Shown one piece after another: positions 1-8,827 of a stretch of 64,000 nt of DNA. The notes under the pieces were generated by a model, which worked only from the letters and a program-made list of their open reading frames with translations, had not been told where the DNA came from and made no database searches. Location: positions 124,001 to 188,000 of the forward strand of contig NZ_PJRN01000002.1 in the NCBI RefSeq assembly GCF_002930105.1, in the 5' to 3' direction. The stretch is from Billgrantia saliphila (GTDB lineage Bacteria > Pseudomonadota > Gammaproteobacteria > Pseudomonadales > Halomonadaceae). The translations under genes and the position numbers were made by a program. The first letter of the stretch is position 1. Each line of letters opens with the position of its first letter.

Positions 1-1
1 C

Positions 2-316
2 GCGGATCGCGAAAGCCTGCTGGCTCGCCTCTATGCAGCGTTGGAGCCGGGGGGCGTCTTGGTGCTTTCGGAGAAAGTGGTGGATCCCGACGAGCGCGAC
101 AACGCCTGGCGGGTGGAGCGCTACCACGATTTCAAGCGGGCCAACGGCTACAGCGACCTCGAGATCAGCCAGAAGCGCACTGCGCTGGAGAACGTACTGG
201 TGCCGGACACCCTCGAGGCGCATCACGACCGTCTGACCCGCGCCGGCTTCTCGCGCTCGCTGACCTGGTTTCAGTACCTCAACTTCGCCTCGCTGGTCGC
301 GTTCAAGGAGGCCTGA
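2..316 (+). CDS. cmoA: Carboxy-S-adenosyl-L-methionine synthase CmoA, C-terminal part
   Basis: Only the last ~104 residues are in the window; the reading frame is open from the left edge to a TGA at 314-316. CmoA converts SAM and prephenate to carboxy-SAM, the donor used by CmoB for 5-oxyacetyluridine at tRNA position 34. The visible part has the late methyltransferase-fold strand ([11 protein letters not shown]) followed by the [23 protein letters not shown] segment typical of CmoA and a C-terminal [19 protein letters not shown] tail. The AGGAGG near its end doubles as the ribosome binding site of cmoB, so the two are translationally linked. Identification is by family resemblance and by the cmoB neighbour. 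Confidence 0.93.
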   Translation, partial: ADRESLLARLYAALEPGGVLVLSEKVVDPDERDNAWRVERYHDFKRANGYSDLEISQKRTALENVLVPDTLEAHHDRLTRAGFSRSLTWFQYLNFASLVAFKEA

Positions 317-317
317 C

Positions 318-1310
318 GTGGCGATTCCTCCCGAACAGCGCCCGCTCTATCGCGCCTTCATCGACCAGGGCCTGGATACCTGGCTCTCGCGCCTGCCCGC
401 GCAGATGGCGCGCGGACTCGACCGCAGGCGCTACGGCGATCTGCCGGCCTGGGAAAAGGCGGTGGCCAAGCTGCCCACCCTGCCCCAAGCTCGCGGCGTA
501 CGGCTGGACTGCGACATAGTGACGGTCGACTGTCGGCTCGACGACAGCCAGCGCCGCCAGTGCGAGAATCTGCTGCGCAAGCTGATGCCTTGGCGCAAGG
601 GCCCCTATTCGCTGGCCGGCATTCATATCGATACCGAGTGGCGCTCCGACTGGAAGTGGCGGCGGGTCGCCCCGCACCTGGCCCCGCTGGCCGGCCGTCG
701 CGTGCTCGACGTGGGCGGCGGCAGCGGCTACCACGCCTGGCGCATGGCCGGCGCGGGAGCGGCCTTCGTGCTGGTGATCGACCCCTCGCCACGCTTCTAC
801 TACCAGTTCCAGGCCCTGCGCCATTTTGTCGGCGATGCCGACAATGGGCGCACCCACTTCCTGCCGGTGGGCGTCGAGGACGTGCCCGAGAAGCTCGCCT
901 TCTTCGATACGGTGTTCTCCATGGGCGTGCTCTACCACAGACCCTCGCCGCTGGAGCATCTGCTGCAGCTGAAGGATGCCCTGCGTCCCGGTGGCGAACT
1001 GGTGCTGGAAACGCTGGTGGTGGAAGGCGACGAGACCACCGTGCTACTGCCCGGCGAGCGCTATGCCGCCATGCCCAACGTCTACTTTCTGCCCTCGTCC
1101 AAGGCGCTGTGTCAGTGGCTCGTGCGCTGCGGCTTCGACAACGTGCGGATGGTGGACGAAGCGCCCACTTCACTCGACGAGCAGCGCTCCACCGAGTGGA
1201 TGACCTTCCAGTCGCTGGCCGACTTCCTCGATCCGAATGACCCGACGCGCACCCGGGAAGGCTATCCCGCGCCGCGTCGGGCCGTAGTCATGGCCGAACG
1301 ACCGAGCTAG
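318..1310 (+). CDS. cmoB: tRNA U34 carboxymethyltransferase CmoB
   Basis: The 330-residue protein transfers the carboxymethyl group of carboxy-SAM to 5-hydroxyuridine-34 of tRNA, giving cmo5U. Residues 91-97 (PWRKGPY) and the SAM-binding glycine motif DVGGGSGYHAWR at 131-142 are CmoB hallmarks, and the length matches the family (~323-330). The start is GTG, one base after the cmoA stop, with AGGAGG 7 bases upstream inside cmoA. The 3' end overlaps the 3' end of the convergent erythromycin-esterase-type gene by four bases. The modification lets tRNAs for Leu, Val, Ser, Pro, Thr and Ala read more third-position bases. Confidence 0.95.
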   Translation: MAIPPEQRPLYRAFIDQGLDTWLSRLPAQMARGLDRRRYGDLPAWEKAVAKLPTLPQARGVRLDCDIVTVDCRLDDSQRRQCENLLRKLMPWRKGPYSLAGIHIDTEWRSDWKWRRVAPHLAPLAGRRVLDVGGGSGYHAWRMAGAGAAFVLVIDPSPRFYYQFQALRHFVGDADNGRTHFLPVGVEDVPEKLAFFDTVFSMGVLYHRPSPLEHLLQLKDALRPGGELVLETLVVEGDETTVLLPGERYAAMPNVYFLPSSKALCQWLVRCGFDNVRMVDEAPTSLDEQRSTEWMTFQSLADFLDPNDPTRTREGYPAPRRAVVMAERPS

Positions 1311-2626
1311 ATCCCGAAGGGATAGGTATCGGGGACTTCCTCGGGCCGCCACAGCTCGCCCTTGTCGAACGGTTCCACGGCGCGAGTCTCGTCTACATGG
1401 AAGACGGCGTCGAACTGATCGGCCACCGATGTCTGGAAATAGTGGCTGATGCGTTCCGACTCGGGGCGGTAGATCACGCCGATGGCGCGTTCCCATAGCG
1501 GTTCCTTCAGCGGCGCGGCACGCTCGCCGAGCGACAAGTAGAAATCGCCGACACCGCTATCGTGGAACAGCCGCTCGACACTGCCTGCCATGGAGGGCCT
1601 GACCTTGCGATGCTCCACCGGGCCGTCCCAGTCGCGGGCGGCCGAGACGAAACCGGTATGGGTGGTGAAGCCCACCAGCAGCGCCTGGTCGGCACCGAAA
1701 CGGTGGCGCACCAGCTGGCCGACGTTGTGCTGGCCGCGGTGCCAGCCCATGTCGGTGAACGAGGCATCGCCCAGGTGCGAGTTATGCGCCCACACCACCA
1801 CCTTGCCCTGGCCGCCCTGGCGACGCAGGTGTTCGCGCAGCTCGACGATGGTGTCGGTCATGTGCTCATCGCGCAGGTTCCAGGTATCCACCCGGGAGCC
1901 AAACATGGCGCGATAATAATGCTCCGCATTGACCACCACTCGGGCGTTCTGTTCGGCGAAGAACTGCTCGTCCTGCGAGCACCGGCCATCTTCATGCAGG
2001 TAACCGCTCGATTTTTCGAGCAAGTCGGCGAGCAGGCGCACGGCGGCATCCTCGCAGATTCGGCTCAGGCCGAAGGCGGCATCGTGCCCATAGCGAACCG
2101 GGTCACCACCGTGATCGAGACAGCCGTAGCCCTCGCGGGCGAGGCGCGCCTGCTCGGGGTCGATGCCCTCGAGATACTCGATCACCGCCTCCGCCGAGCG
2201 GTGCAGGCTGTAGATGTCCAGGCCATGGAAGCCAACCTGACGCTCGGCAGGCAGGTCCGCATTGTGCTCCTTGAGCCAGCCGATGAAGTCGCGCACCTCG
2301 GTATTGCGCCACATCCACTGGGGAAAACGCTGGAAGTCGTCGAAGGCCGTTTTCAGTGAATCGTCGCCTTCGCCGCGCGTATAGCGATTGAGCCGTAGCG
2401 CATCGGGCCAGTCGGCCTCCACGATGACCGCCTCGAAGCCCTTCTCGCGGATCAGGCGCCGGGTGATCTCGGCGCGCATGCGGTAGAACTCGGCGGTGCC
2501 GTGGGACGCCTCGCCGAGCAGTACCAGTGAGCGCTCACCCACCTGATCCAGCAGGCCGTCGTAATCGGTACTACGGCCGGCAAGCGGTATGGCGTTGTCA
2601 CGCACGAAATCCTGGGGAGTCGTCAT
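1307..2626 (-). CDS. Erythromycin esterase family protein
   Basis: The 439-residue protein belongs to the erythromycin esterase/succinoglycan biosynthesis (EreA/EreB-like) family. Residues 37-50 (LGEASHGTAEFYRM) contain the conserved Glu and His of the proposed active site. A second conserved block is VVWAHNSHLGDA in the middle. I start at the ATG at 2626 because AAGGAGGAGGT lies a few bases upstream; an upstream extension to 2656 has no such signal. Known members hydrolyse the macrolactone of erythromycin, but most chromosomal homologues have no proven substrate, so resistance cannot be assumed. The 3' end overlaps cmoB by four bases. Confidence 0.85.
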   Translation of the reverse strand: MTTPQDFVRDNAIPLAGRSTDYDGLLDQVGERSLVLLGEASHGTAEFYRMRAEITRRLIREKGFEAVIVEADWPDALRLNRYTRGEGDDSLKTAFDDFQRFPQWMWRNTEVRDFIGWLKEHNADLPAERQVGFHGLDIYSLHRSAEAVIEYLEGIDPEQARLAREGYGCLDHGGDPVRYGHDAAFGLSRICEDAAVRLLADLLEKSSGYLHEDGRCSQDEQFFAEQNARVVVNAEHYYRAMFGSRVDTWNLRDEHMTDTIVELREHLRRQGGQGKVVVWAHNSHLGDASFTDMGWHRGQHNVGQLVRHRFGADQALLVGFTTHTGFVSAARDWDGPVEHRKVRPSMAGSVERLFHDSGVGDFYLSLGERAAPLKEPLWERAIGVIYRPESERISHYFQTSVADQFDAVFHVDETRAVEPFDKGELWRPEEVPDTYPFGI

Positions 2627-2709
2627 GATCGCACCTCCTCCTTGAAGGTCGGGCACTGCTCCCAGAACTGTAGAAACTCGCGCCGCTTACGCTCAAGGTG
2701 TGGTGTGGG

Positions 2710-3384
2710 TCAGCGACGAAGGATCACCAGCCAACGCCCCAAGTTAAGGATGCTCGCCAACGATGCCGCTACGTAGGTAAAGGCGCAGGCGGTCAGCACA
2801 TGGCGCGCGCCGGGCATGTCGTAAGGAGGCACATACTCCTTGAGCAGCGGCAGGGCGCGCTGAAAGCTGGCGTCGAACTCCACCGGCAGGGTAACCAGAT
2901 GGACGAGGGCCGCCGTACCGAAGCTGATCACCGCGGCCGCCACCACGATGGCAAGGCCACCCGGCAGACGCGTCAGCACGAACAGGAAGGGGGCCGCCAT
3001 CATCAGCAGGGCGCCGAGCTTCTCGGCCCGCTGCGCCACGCCGACCATGCGCGCCCGGGCGATCAGCGGCGCGTAGCCTTCGTGATGCTGGATCGCATGG
3101 CCCACCTCGTGGGCGGCGACCGTTACCGCGGTGAGCGATCGCCCTTCGTAGTGCTCGCGAGAGAGGCGCACCCGCCGCGCCTCGGGATCGTAATGGTCGC
3201 CCTGCTCGGTCATCTCCACCTTGACCCCTTCGATACCGAGACGGCGCAGCAAGTGGTCGGCCAGCTCGGCGCCGGTGCCGGGATAGTCGTCGCGGCCGCG
3301 GGAGTGACGCGCCAGCACCCAGCGCGCCCAGACGTTGGGCAGGAGAAAGATGGCCAGCAACAGGGCGATCAGCAGAACGATCAT
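2710..3384 (-). CDS. Membrane zinc metallopeptidase, YugP family
   Basis: The 224-residue protein has an N-terminal membrane segment (about residues 2-20), the zinc-peptidase signature HEVGHAIQH starting at residue 92, and further hydrophobic stretches after it (about 108-165). This matches the neutral zinc metallopeptidase 2 (YugP-like) family, membrane-anchored enzymes of unknown substrate. HExxH supplies two zinc ligands and the catalytic Glu. It is followed at its 3' side by the erythromycin-esterase-type gene on the same strand with an ~83-base gap, so co-transcription is possible but not shown. Confidence 0.88.
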   Translation of the reverse strand: MIVLLIALLLAIFLLPNVWARWVLARHSRGRDDYPGTGAELADHLLRRLGIEGVKVEMTEQGDHYDPEARRVRLSREHYEGRSLTAVTVAAHEVGHAIQHHEGYAPLIARARMVGVAQRAEKLGALLMMAAPFLFVLTRLPGGLAIVVAAAVISFGTAALVHLVTLPVEFDASFQRALPLLKEYVPPYDMPGARHVLTACAFTYVAASLASILNLGRWLVILRR

Positions 3385-3463
3385 GGGCGTAGGAAACTCG
3401 GTTCGTTGTCACGTTTAGGACCAGCGTACCCGTTCCCGGTTCTCGTTGTCGCGAAGAGGAGAC

Positions 3464-3496
3464 TTGACGCCACACTCCATACAAACAATAATTATT
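3464..3496 (+). promoter_or_regulatory. Promoter with Fur-like palindrome upstream of hemP
   Basis: A -35-like TTGACG at 3464-3469 is separated by 17 bases from a -10-like AATAAT at 3487-3492. The -10 lies inside a perfect 10-base palindrome, AATAATTATT (3487-3496), resembling the core of Fur boxes (ATAAT-ATTAT arms). A second possible -10, TG-A-TACAAT (3503-3511), follows. The site is 35-65 bases before hemP, where iron-responsive repression of a haem-uptake operon is expected. Fur binding is inference; the palindrome and hexamers are seen directly. Confidence 0.55.
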
Positions 3497-3530
3497 CGCG
3501 TTTGATACAATAACCCATCAGGCCCTCGCC

Positions 3531-3722
3531 ATGTGCGCAACATCCCCGGACCCATCCACACCACGCGCGCCAACCGCGGCGTCCGGTGACGCATCGCGTC
3601 CACCCGGCATCGTCGAGAGCAGCGCCCTGCTCGACGCACAGGGCCAACTCATCATCGAACACCGCGGCAAGCGCTATCAACTGCGCGAAACCCGCAACGG
3701 CAAGTTGATACTGACCTCCTAA
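3531..3722 (+). CDS. hemP: Hemin uptake protein HemP
   Basis: The small protein (63 residues) has a low-complexity Pro/Ala/Ser N-terminus and a conserved C-terminal half: LIIEHRGKRYQLRETRNGKLILTS. The HRGKxYQLRxTRxGKLILTK-type ending is the HemP signature. HemP-type genes sit at the head of haem uptake operons, and in some bacteria the protein activates transcription of the receptor gene. Here it precedes hmuR by 82 bases and follows the Fur-like promoter. The ribosome binding site is weak. Confidence 0.9.
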   Translation: MCATSPDPSTPRAPTAASGDASRPPGIVESSALLDAQGQLIIEHRGKRYQLRETRNGKLILTS

Positions 3723-3804
3723 CCCCGACGACAACGCCAGCCAGGTAGCCCACGCCACCCAGCCAGCCGCTCATCGCCTGATTCGACAAGGGAACTTCAG
3801 GAAC

Positions 3805-5802
3805 ATGAAGCGAGCAACGAGCTGTACCGGCGCCCTGGCGCTGTTCCTCCTGTCACCGCTGGCCCAAGGCCAGGCGGCCCCGATGACACCGGCAATGCAG
3901 CCCGAGCTGCCTCCGCTGGTGGTGACCGGCACCCGAACCCCCACCGACACCTTTCGCGCACCGCTGATCATTGACGTGATCGGGCGGGACGACCCGGCGC
4001 TCTCCACCGCATCGCGGGTGGAGGACATTCTCGCCGACCAGCCCGGCCTGCACGTGGCCGGCCAGGGACGGCGCAACGGCCAGACACTGAGCCTGCGCGG
4101 CTTCGACAGGAGCGGCGTGTTGGTGCGCCTCGACGGCGTGCGGCAGGACATCGACACCGGCCACATCGGCAACTTCTTCGTCGACCCTGCGCTGCTGCGC
4201 GAGGTGCAGATCGCCCGCGGCGCGCTGTCGAGCCTCTACGGCAGCAATGCCATGGGCGGCGTGGTCAGCTTCGAGACGGTGGACGCCGAGGACCTGTTGC
4301 GCCCGGGCGAGACGCGTGGCGCACGCCTCTCGCTGCGCGGCGCCACGGCCAGCGACGAGCTCGGCGCAACGTTGACCCTGTTCGGCCGACGCGATACCGC
4401 CGCCGGCCCCGTCGACGGCCTGCTCGCCATCGGGCGCAGCGAATCCGGCGACATCCGGCGCGCCGGCGGCCAGACCACGCCGGAGGACGCCAGCCTGAAC
4501 AGCCTGCTGGCCAAGGGCGGCTGGCGCCTCAGTGACGACCACCGCCTCTTCGCCAATTGGCAGCACTATCGGGAAAATGCCGAGCAGCCGCCTAATCCGC
4601 AAAGCCTGACCGTCGAGAACGACGCTCTACGCGATCGCGATACCACCAGCGACAACGTACAGCTCGGACATCGCTGGTCGCCCGCCGCCGTCACCCAGCT
4701 CGATACACGTGTCACCCTGAGTCGCCAGGAGGTCGAGGAGCCCGCGGCGGAGCGTACCTTGCAGCGACTCGGCGTGCAGAGCGACGGCTATCATCGCCTC
4801 GAGCACGGCTGGCTGTCGCAGACGCTGGCCTTCGGCGCCGAGGCGAGCCGCGCCACCCAGCGCCCGGGAGGCACCGCCTCGGGGTTCCCCGACGCGGATA
4901 TCGATAGCACCGCGTTCTATCTCGACGACACGCTCACCGTGGGCCGCTACCTCGACGATGGCGGTGTCGGCGAGTTCGACCTCGGCCTGGGTGCGCGCCA
5001 CGACCATTACCGCGCCGAGGACAACGAAGGCCGCGAGAGCGACGAGAGCCGGCTCTCGCCGCGTCTGAGGCTGGCCTGGAGGCCGAGCGACGACCTGATG
5101 TTCTACAGCGGATACGCCGAGGCCTTCCGCGCCCCCACCCTCTCGGAGCTTTATGCCGACGAGCGGCACTTCGGCGGCTTCTGCATGGGTCCCTTCGTCT
5201 GCGTTCCCGACAACTTCTGGGTGCCCAACCCCGACCTGAAGCCGGAGACCAGCAAGAGCTGGGAGAGCGGCCTGGCCTGGCGCTTCGGCGACTGGGGGCT
5301 GCGCGCCAGCTATTTCGATACCCGAGCCGAGGACTTCATCGACACCGTGGTCGACATCTTCGCCGGCACCACTCAAGACGTTAACGTCAATCGCGCCCAG
5401 CTTTGGGGCTATGACGCGCGCCTCGACTGGTCGCCTTCGGGCGCTCCCGTCACGGCCTTCGTGGGCCTCGCCGAGGTCAGCGGGCGCGACCGCGACAGCG
5501 GCGAGCCGCTAGGCAGCCTGACCCCGCTGGAGGCGCTGACCGGCCTCGACTATCACCTCGCCCACCCGAACCTGGTCCTGGGGTGGCGCGGCCGCTTCGC
5601 ACAATCCTTCAACGAACAGGCAAGCGACGACGAAACGCTGCCCGGCTACGGCCTGCACGACCTGCAGCTGGCCTGGCAGTTCACGCCCATGCTCAGCGCA
5701 TCGCTCAAGCTGCGCAATGTCGCCGACAAGGAGTGGTACCGCCCCGACGGCAGCCTCGGTGACGGTCGCAGCCTGCTCGCCAACGTCAGTCTGCAGTGGT
5801 GA
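3805..5802 (+). CDS. hmuR: TonB-dependent haem/haemoglobin receptor
   Basis: The 665-residue outer-membrane receptor has a signal peptide (MKRATSCTGALALFLLSPLAQGQA). A plug domain follows (LPPLVVTGTRTPTDTF through LSSLYGSNAMGGVVSFET) and then a 22-strand-type barrel ending in an aromatic residue (SLQW). The FRAP box at 441-444 and an NPDL box at 475-478, characteristic of haem receptors, flank a segment with a His (RHFGG) that is the likely haem ligand. It brings haem into the periplasm using TonB energy; no tonB-exbBD genes are in the window. It lies between hemP and hmuS in one operon. Confidence 0.93.
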   Translation: MKRATSCTGALALFLLSPLAQGQAAPMTPAMQPELPPLVVTGTRTPTDTFRAPLIIDVIGRDDPALSTASRVEDILADQPGLHVAGQGRRNGQTLSLRGFDRSGVLVRLDGVRQDIDTGHIGNFFVDPALLREVQIARGALSSLYGSNAMGGVVSFETVDAEDLLRPGETRGARLSLRGATASDELGATLTLFGRRDTAAGPVDGLLAIGRSESGDIRRAGGQTTPEDASLNSLLAKGGWRLSDDHRLFANWQHYRENAEQPPNPQSLTVENDALRDRDTTSDNVQLGHRWSPAAVTQLDTRVTLSRQEVEEPAAERTLQRLGVQSDGYHRLEHGWLSQTLAFGAEASRATQRPGGTASGFPDADIDSTAFYLDDTLTVGRYLDDGGVGEFDLGLGARHDHYRAEDNEGRESDESRLSPRLRLAWRPSDDLMFYSGYAEAFRAPTLSELYADERHFGGFCMGPFVCVPDNFWVPNPDLKPETSKSWESGLAWRFGDWGLRASYFDTRAEDFIDTVVDIFAGTTQDVNVNRAQLWGYDARLDWSPSGAPVTAFVGLAEVSGRDRDSGEPLGSLTPLEALTGLDYHLAHPNLVLGWRGRFAQSFNEQASDDETLPGYGLHDLQLAWQFTPMLSASLKLRNVADKEWYRPDGSLGDGRSLLANVSLQW

Positions 5803-5812
5803 AGGAGTTTTC

Positions 5813-6871
5813 ATGAACGCAACGACACAGACCCGACAAGCCATTCTCGACGCCCTCGACGCCACCCGTGCCGCAACTCCGCACTTGCCGGCGCGGGACA
5901 TCGCCCAGCGCCTCGGCATCAGCGAGGGCGAGCTACAGGCCGCGCGGCTCGGCCGCGACGTGCTCACGCTGCCGCTGTCGCCCCATGCGCTGGCTGCACG
6001 CTTCCAGCAACTGGGCCAGGTCAAGGCGTTGACCCGCTCGCGCCATGCCGTACTCGAGCAGAAGGGGCAATATCCCGCACTGCGCGGCTCGGAGCAGGCC
6101 GGCCTGCTGCTCGATCCGGGCAGGCTCGATTTGCGCCTGCATCTGGCCCGGTGGCACTGGGCCTGCCTGATTCGCGATCAGTTGCCCAATGCCGTGGGCG
6201 ACGGCGAGACGCGACTGAGCCTGCAGGTTTTCGATCGCCACGGCCGCGCCCTGCACAAGATCTTCTCCCTGGCAACTGACGCGCTGGCGGCTTGGCAAGC
6301 TCTCGAGGCGCTGGGCGACACGCAGGCACCCGCCTTCACCCAGCTCGCCGAGCCGCAGCCGCGCCCCCTGCCGCAGATCCCCACGCTTGCCGATGAATGG
6401 TCGCGCATGCGGAACGTCCACCAATTCCTGACCCTGCTGCGACGCCATGCGCTGCGCCGACACGAAGCCAACGCTCTGATGGAGGGACGCTTCACGCGAG
6501 CGCTTTCGCCCGCGGCCTGCGCTCAGGCCCTGCACCGGGCCGCCGAGAGCGGATTGCCGCTGATGCTGTTCGTGGCCAGCCCCGGCTGCGTACAGATCCG
6601 CACCGGCCGCATTCCGGCGCCCCAGCGCATGCGCGGCTGGCTCAACTTGTTCGACGACGACTTCACGCTGCACCTGAACGATGCCGGCATCGTCACGGCC
6701 TGGCAGGTGCACAAGCCCAACCGCGACGGTGGCGTCACCAGCCTGGAGCTCTTCGACGCTCAGGGCGGGTTGGTGCTCCAGATCTACGCCGAGCGACGCG
6801 AGGGCCAGGTCGAGAGAGATGAGTGGCGACAACTGTTGGACGATCTCGACGCCCGGGAGGTCGCGGCATGA
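5813..6871 (+). CDS. hmuS: Haem-degrading factor HmuS (HemS/ChuS family)
   Basis: The 352-residue cytoplasmic protein has two tandem HemS/ChuX-type halves, the normal size for HemS/HmuS/PhuS (~340-355). These proteins receive haem from the ABC importer and traffic or degrade it. The ATG at 5813 is chosen because GAAGGAG lies 6 bases upstream, just after the hmuR stop; the frame extends further upstream but without a signal. The first ~60 residues contain a helical segment (RDIAQRLGISEGELQAARLG) typical of the family. Its stop overlaps the hmuT start (ATGA). Confidence 0.92.
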   Translation: MNATTQTRQAILDALDATRAATPHLPARDIAQRLGISEGELQAARLGRDVLTLPLSPHALAARFQQLGQVKALTRSRHAVLEQKGQYPALRGSEQAGLLLDPGRLDLRLHLARWHWACLIRDQLPNAVGDGETRLSLQVFDRHGRALHKIFSLATDALAAWQALEALGDTQAPAFTQLAEPQPRPLPQIPTLADEWSRMRNVHQFLTLLRRHALRRHEANALMEGRFTRALSPAACAQALHRAAESGLPLMLFVASPGCVQIRTGRIPAPQRMRGWLNLFDDDFTLHLNDAGIVTAWQVHKPNRDGGVTSLELFDAQGGLVLQIYAERREGQVERDEWRQLLDDLDAREVAA

Positions 6872-7785
6872 CCCCGACTCGCCACCTGCGTCTGGTCGTG
6901 ACGCTGGTGGCCTGCCTGTGGCCAGGCTGGCAGGTGGCATTTGCCGACTCGACTCCACGCAGCGTGGTAATCGGCAGCGACATCGCCGAGATCATGGCCG
7001 CCCTCGATGCACTGGGAGGCGTGGTGGGACGCGACGATACCAGTCAGTATCCCGCGGCAGTCGCCGCCCTGCCCTCGGTGGGCTATCTGCGACACCTGGC
7101 GGCGGAAGGGGTACTGTCACTGGCCCCCGAGCGCGTGCTCGCCGCCGCGGCGGCCGGGCCTCGAGAGGTGCTTGCGCAGCTTGAAGTCGCCGGCGTCGAA
7201 GTCGTGCGCGTCGAACAAGGAGCCAACCTCGCGGCGCTGCCCGACAAGGTTCGGGCCGTGGCTCGAGCCGTCGAGCGCGAGCGTCATGGCGAAGCGCTGG
7301 TGGCCGACATCGAGGCGGATCTCGCTCGCCTTGAGGAACTGCGCAACGCCACCCAGTCAGTCGCTCCGCGTGCCATGTTTCTGCTCAGTCACAGCGGCAT
7401 GACACCCATGGCGGCGGGCCGGGACACCGCGGGCCAGGTCGTGATCGAGGCCGCCGGCGGACGTAACGCCTTCGAGCAGTTCGGCGGCTACAAGGCGGTG
7501 GGCGCCGAGGCGCTGGTGGCCCGTTCACCGGAGGTGGTGATCGCCACCCGCAGCGGTCTCGAGGGCATCGGCGGCACGGCCCGGCTATGGCAGTTGCCGG
7601 GACTAGCCATGACCCCGGCGGGGCGCGAACGCGCCCTGATCGTCTGCGACGACCAGGCCCTGCTCGGCTTCGGGCCGCGTACCCCGACCGCGCTGATCGC
7701 GCTCCACCGCGCCCTGCATGCGGCGACGGAGGACGCGAACGACCATATCAGGGAAGCCTGCGGGAGAGTCGCAGATGAGTCGTAG
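6868..7785 (+). CDS. hmuT: Periplasmic haem-binding protein HmuT
   Basis: The 305-residue protein has a signal peptide (about MTPTRHLRLVVTLVACLWPG to AFA) followed by a BtuF/TroA-type two-lobed binding fold. Recognisable features are VVIGSDIAEIMAALDALGG, the VGRDDTSQYP segment and VGYLRHLAAEGVLSL, as in haem-binding proteins of HmuT/PhuT type. It delivers haem to the HmuUV transporter. The start overlaps the hmuS stop by four bases, and the end overlaps hmuU by eleven. Confidence 0.93.
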   Translation: MTPTRHLRLVVTLVACLWPGWQVAFADSTPRSVVIGSDIAEIMAALDALGGVVGRDDTSQYPAAVAALPSVGYLRHLAAEGVLSLAPERVLAAAAAGPREVLAQLEVAGVEVVRVEQGANLAALPDKVRAVARAVERERHGEALVADIEADLARLEELRNATQSVAPRAMFLLSHSGMTPMAAGRDTAGQVVIEAAGGRNAFEQFGGYKAVGAEALVARSPEVVIATRSGLEGIGGTARLWQLPGLAMTPAGRERALIVCDDQALLGFGPRTPTALIALHRALHAATEDANDHIREACGRVADES

Positions 7786-8827
7786 CCTTGCCTCTCCCCT
7801 CCGCTGGCGCCCCCGGGTTGAACGCCGACTGACACGTCCTCCCGCCACAGTGCTCACCGCGCTGGCCCTGGCCACGCTGCTGGCGCTGATGATTGCCGCC
7901 ATGAGCGGCAGCGTCGGGCTATCGCCCAAGGTGCTGCTCGGCGACTGGCCAGCTCCGCTCGCCTGGCAGGTGTGGTGGCAGTTGCGCCTGCCACGGCTGA
8001 TCCTGGCTGCCCTCATCGGCGCCATGCTGGCCGGTAGCGGTGCGGCCATGCAGGGGTTGTTCCGCAATCCGCTGGCCGATCCGACCCTGCTGGGCCTGGC
8101 CAGCGGCGCGGGGCTCGCAGTGGCGCTGTGGGTCGTGTTGCTGGAGGGTGCCGCCGGCGCCTTGGGGCTGTACGGACAGTTCCTGGCCGGCTTTCTCGGC
8201 GCACTGGGCGTGTGCGTGCTGGTGTTCGCGCTGGGCGAGCGCCAGCGCGGCCAGGAAGCGCTGTTCACTCTGCTGCTCGCGGGCCTGGCGATCAATACCC
8301 TGGCCGGCGCGCTTGGCGGCGTGATGGCCTTCATCGCCAGCGACGAGCAGCTGCGCCAGCTCAGCCTGTGGGGCATGGGCAGCCTGTCGCATGCGCTGTG
8401 GAGCGCTGCGCTCGGTGCCCTGATCGGCATTCCGCCGGCGCTCTGGTGGCTACTGCGCAGCGCCCCGGGGCTCGATCTGCTGCAGCTCGGCGAACTGACC
8501 GCCCACGGCGCCGGGCTCGACGCCCCACGACTCAAGCGCCGGGTGGTACTGGCCACGGCGCTGGGTGTCGGGCTCTGCGTGGCGCTGGCCGGCATCATCG
8601 GCTTTCTTGGGCTGCTCGTGCCGCACTGCCTGCGCCTGTGGCTGGGACCGGGACACCGGCTGCTGCTGCCCGCCTCGATGCTGGGCGGCGCCCTGCTGTT
8701 GATCGTGGCGGATACGCTGGCCCGCACTCTGGCGAGTCCCGCCGAGATACCGGTGGGGCTGATCACCAGCCTTCTCGGCGGCCCCTACTTCCTGTGGCTG
8801 CTGCTCAAACGGAGGATGCCATGCTGA
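7775..8827 (+). CDS. hmuU: Haem ABC transporter permease HmuU (FecCD family)
   Basis: The 350-residue, very hydrophobic protein of the FecCD/BtuC permease family has about ten membrane segments. Diagnostic stretches are LRLPRLILAALIGAMLAGSGAAMQGLFRNPLADPTLLGLASGAG and GIIGFLGLLVPHCLRLWLGPGHR, the latter containing the coupling-helix Gly-Phe-hydrophobic-Gly region. The ATG at 7775 lies inside the end of hmuT and puts an Arg-rich tail before the first helix. It forms the inner-membrane channel with HmuV. Confidence 0.93.
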   Translation: MSRSLASPLRWRPRVERRLTRPPATVLTALALATLLALMIAAMSGSVGLSPKVLLGDWPAPLAWQVWWQLRLPRLILAALIGAMLAGSGAAMQGLFRNPLADPTLLGLASGAGLAVALWVVLLEGAAGALGLYGQFLAGFLGALGVCVLVFALGERQRGQEALFTLLLAGLAINTLAGALGGVMAFIASDEQLRQLSLWGMGSLSHALWSAALGALIGIPPALWWLLRSAPGLDLLQLGELTAHGAGLDAPRLKRRVVLATALGVGLCVALAGIIGFLGLLVPHCLRLWLGPGHRLLLPASMLGGALLLIVADTLARTLASPAEIPVGLITSLLGGPYFLWLLLKRRMPC

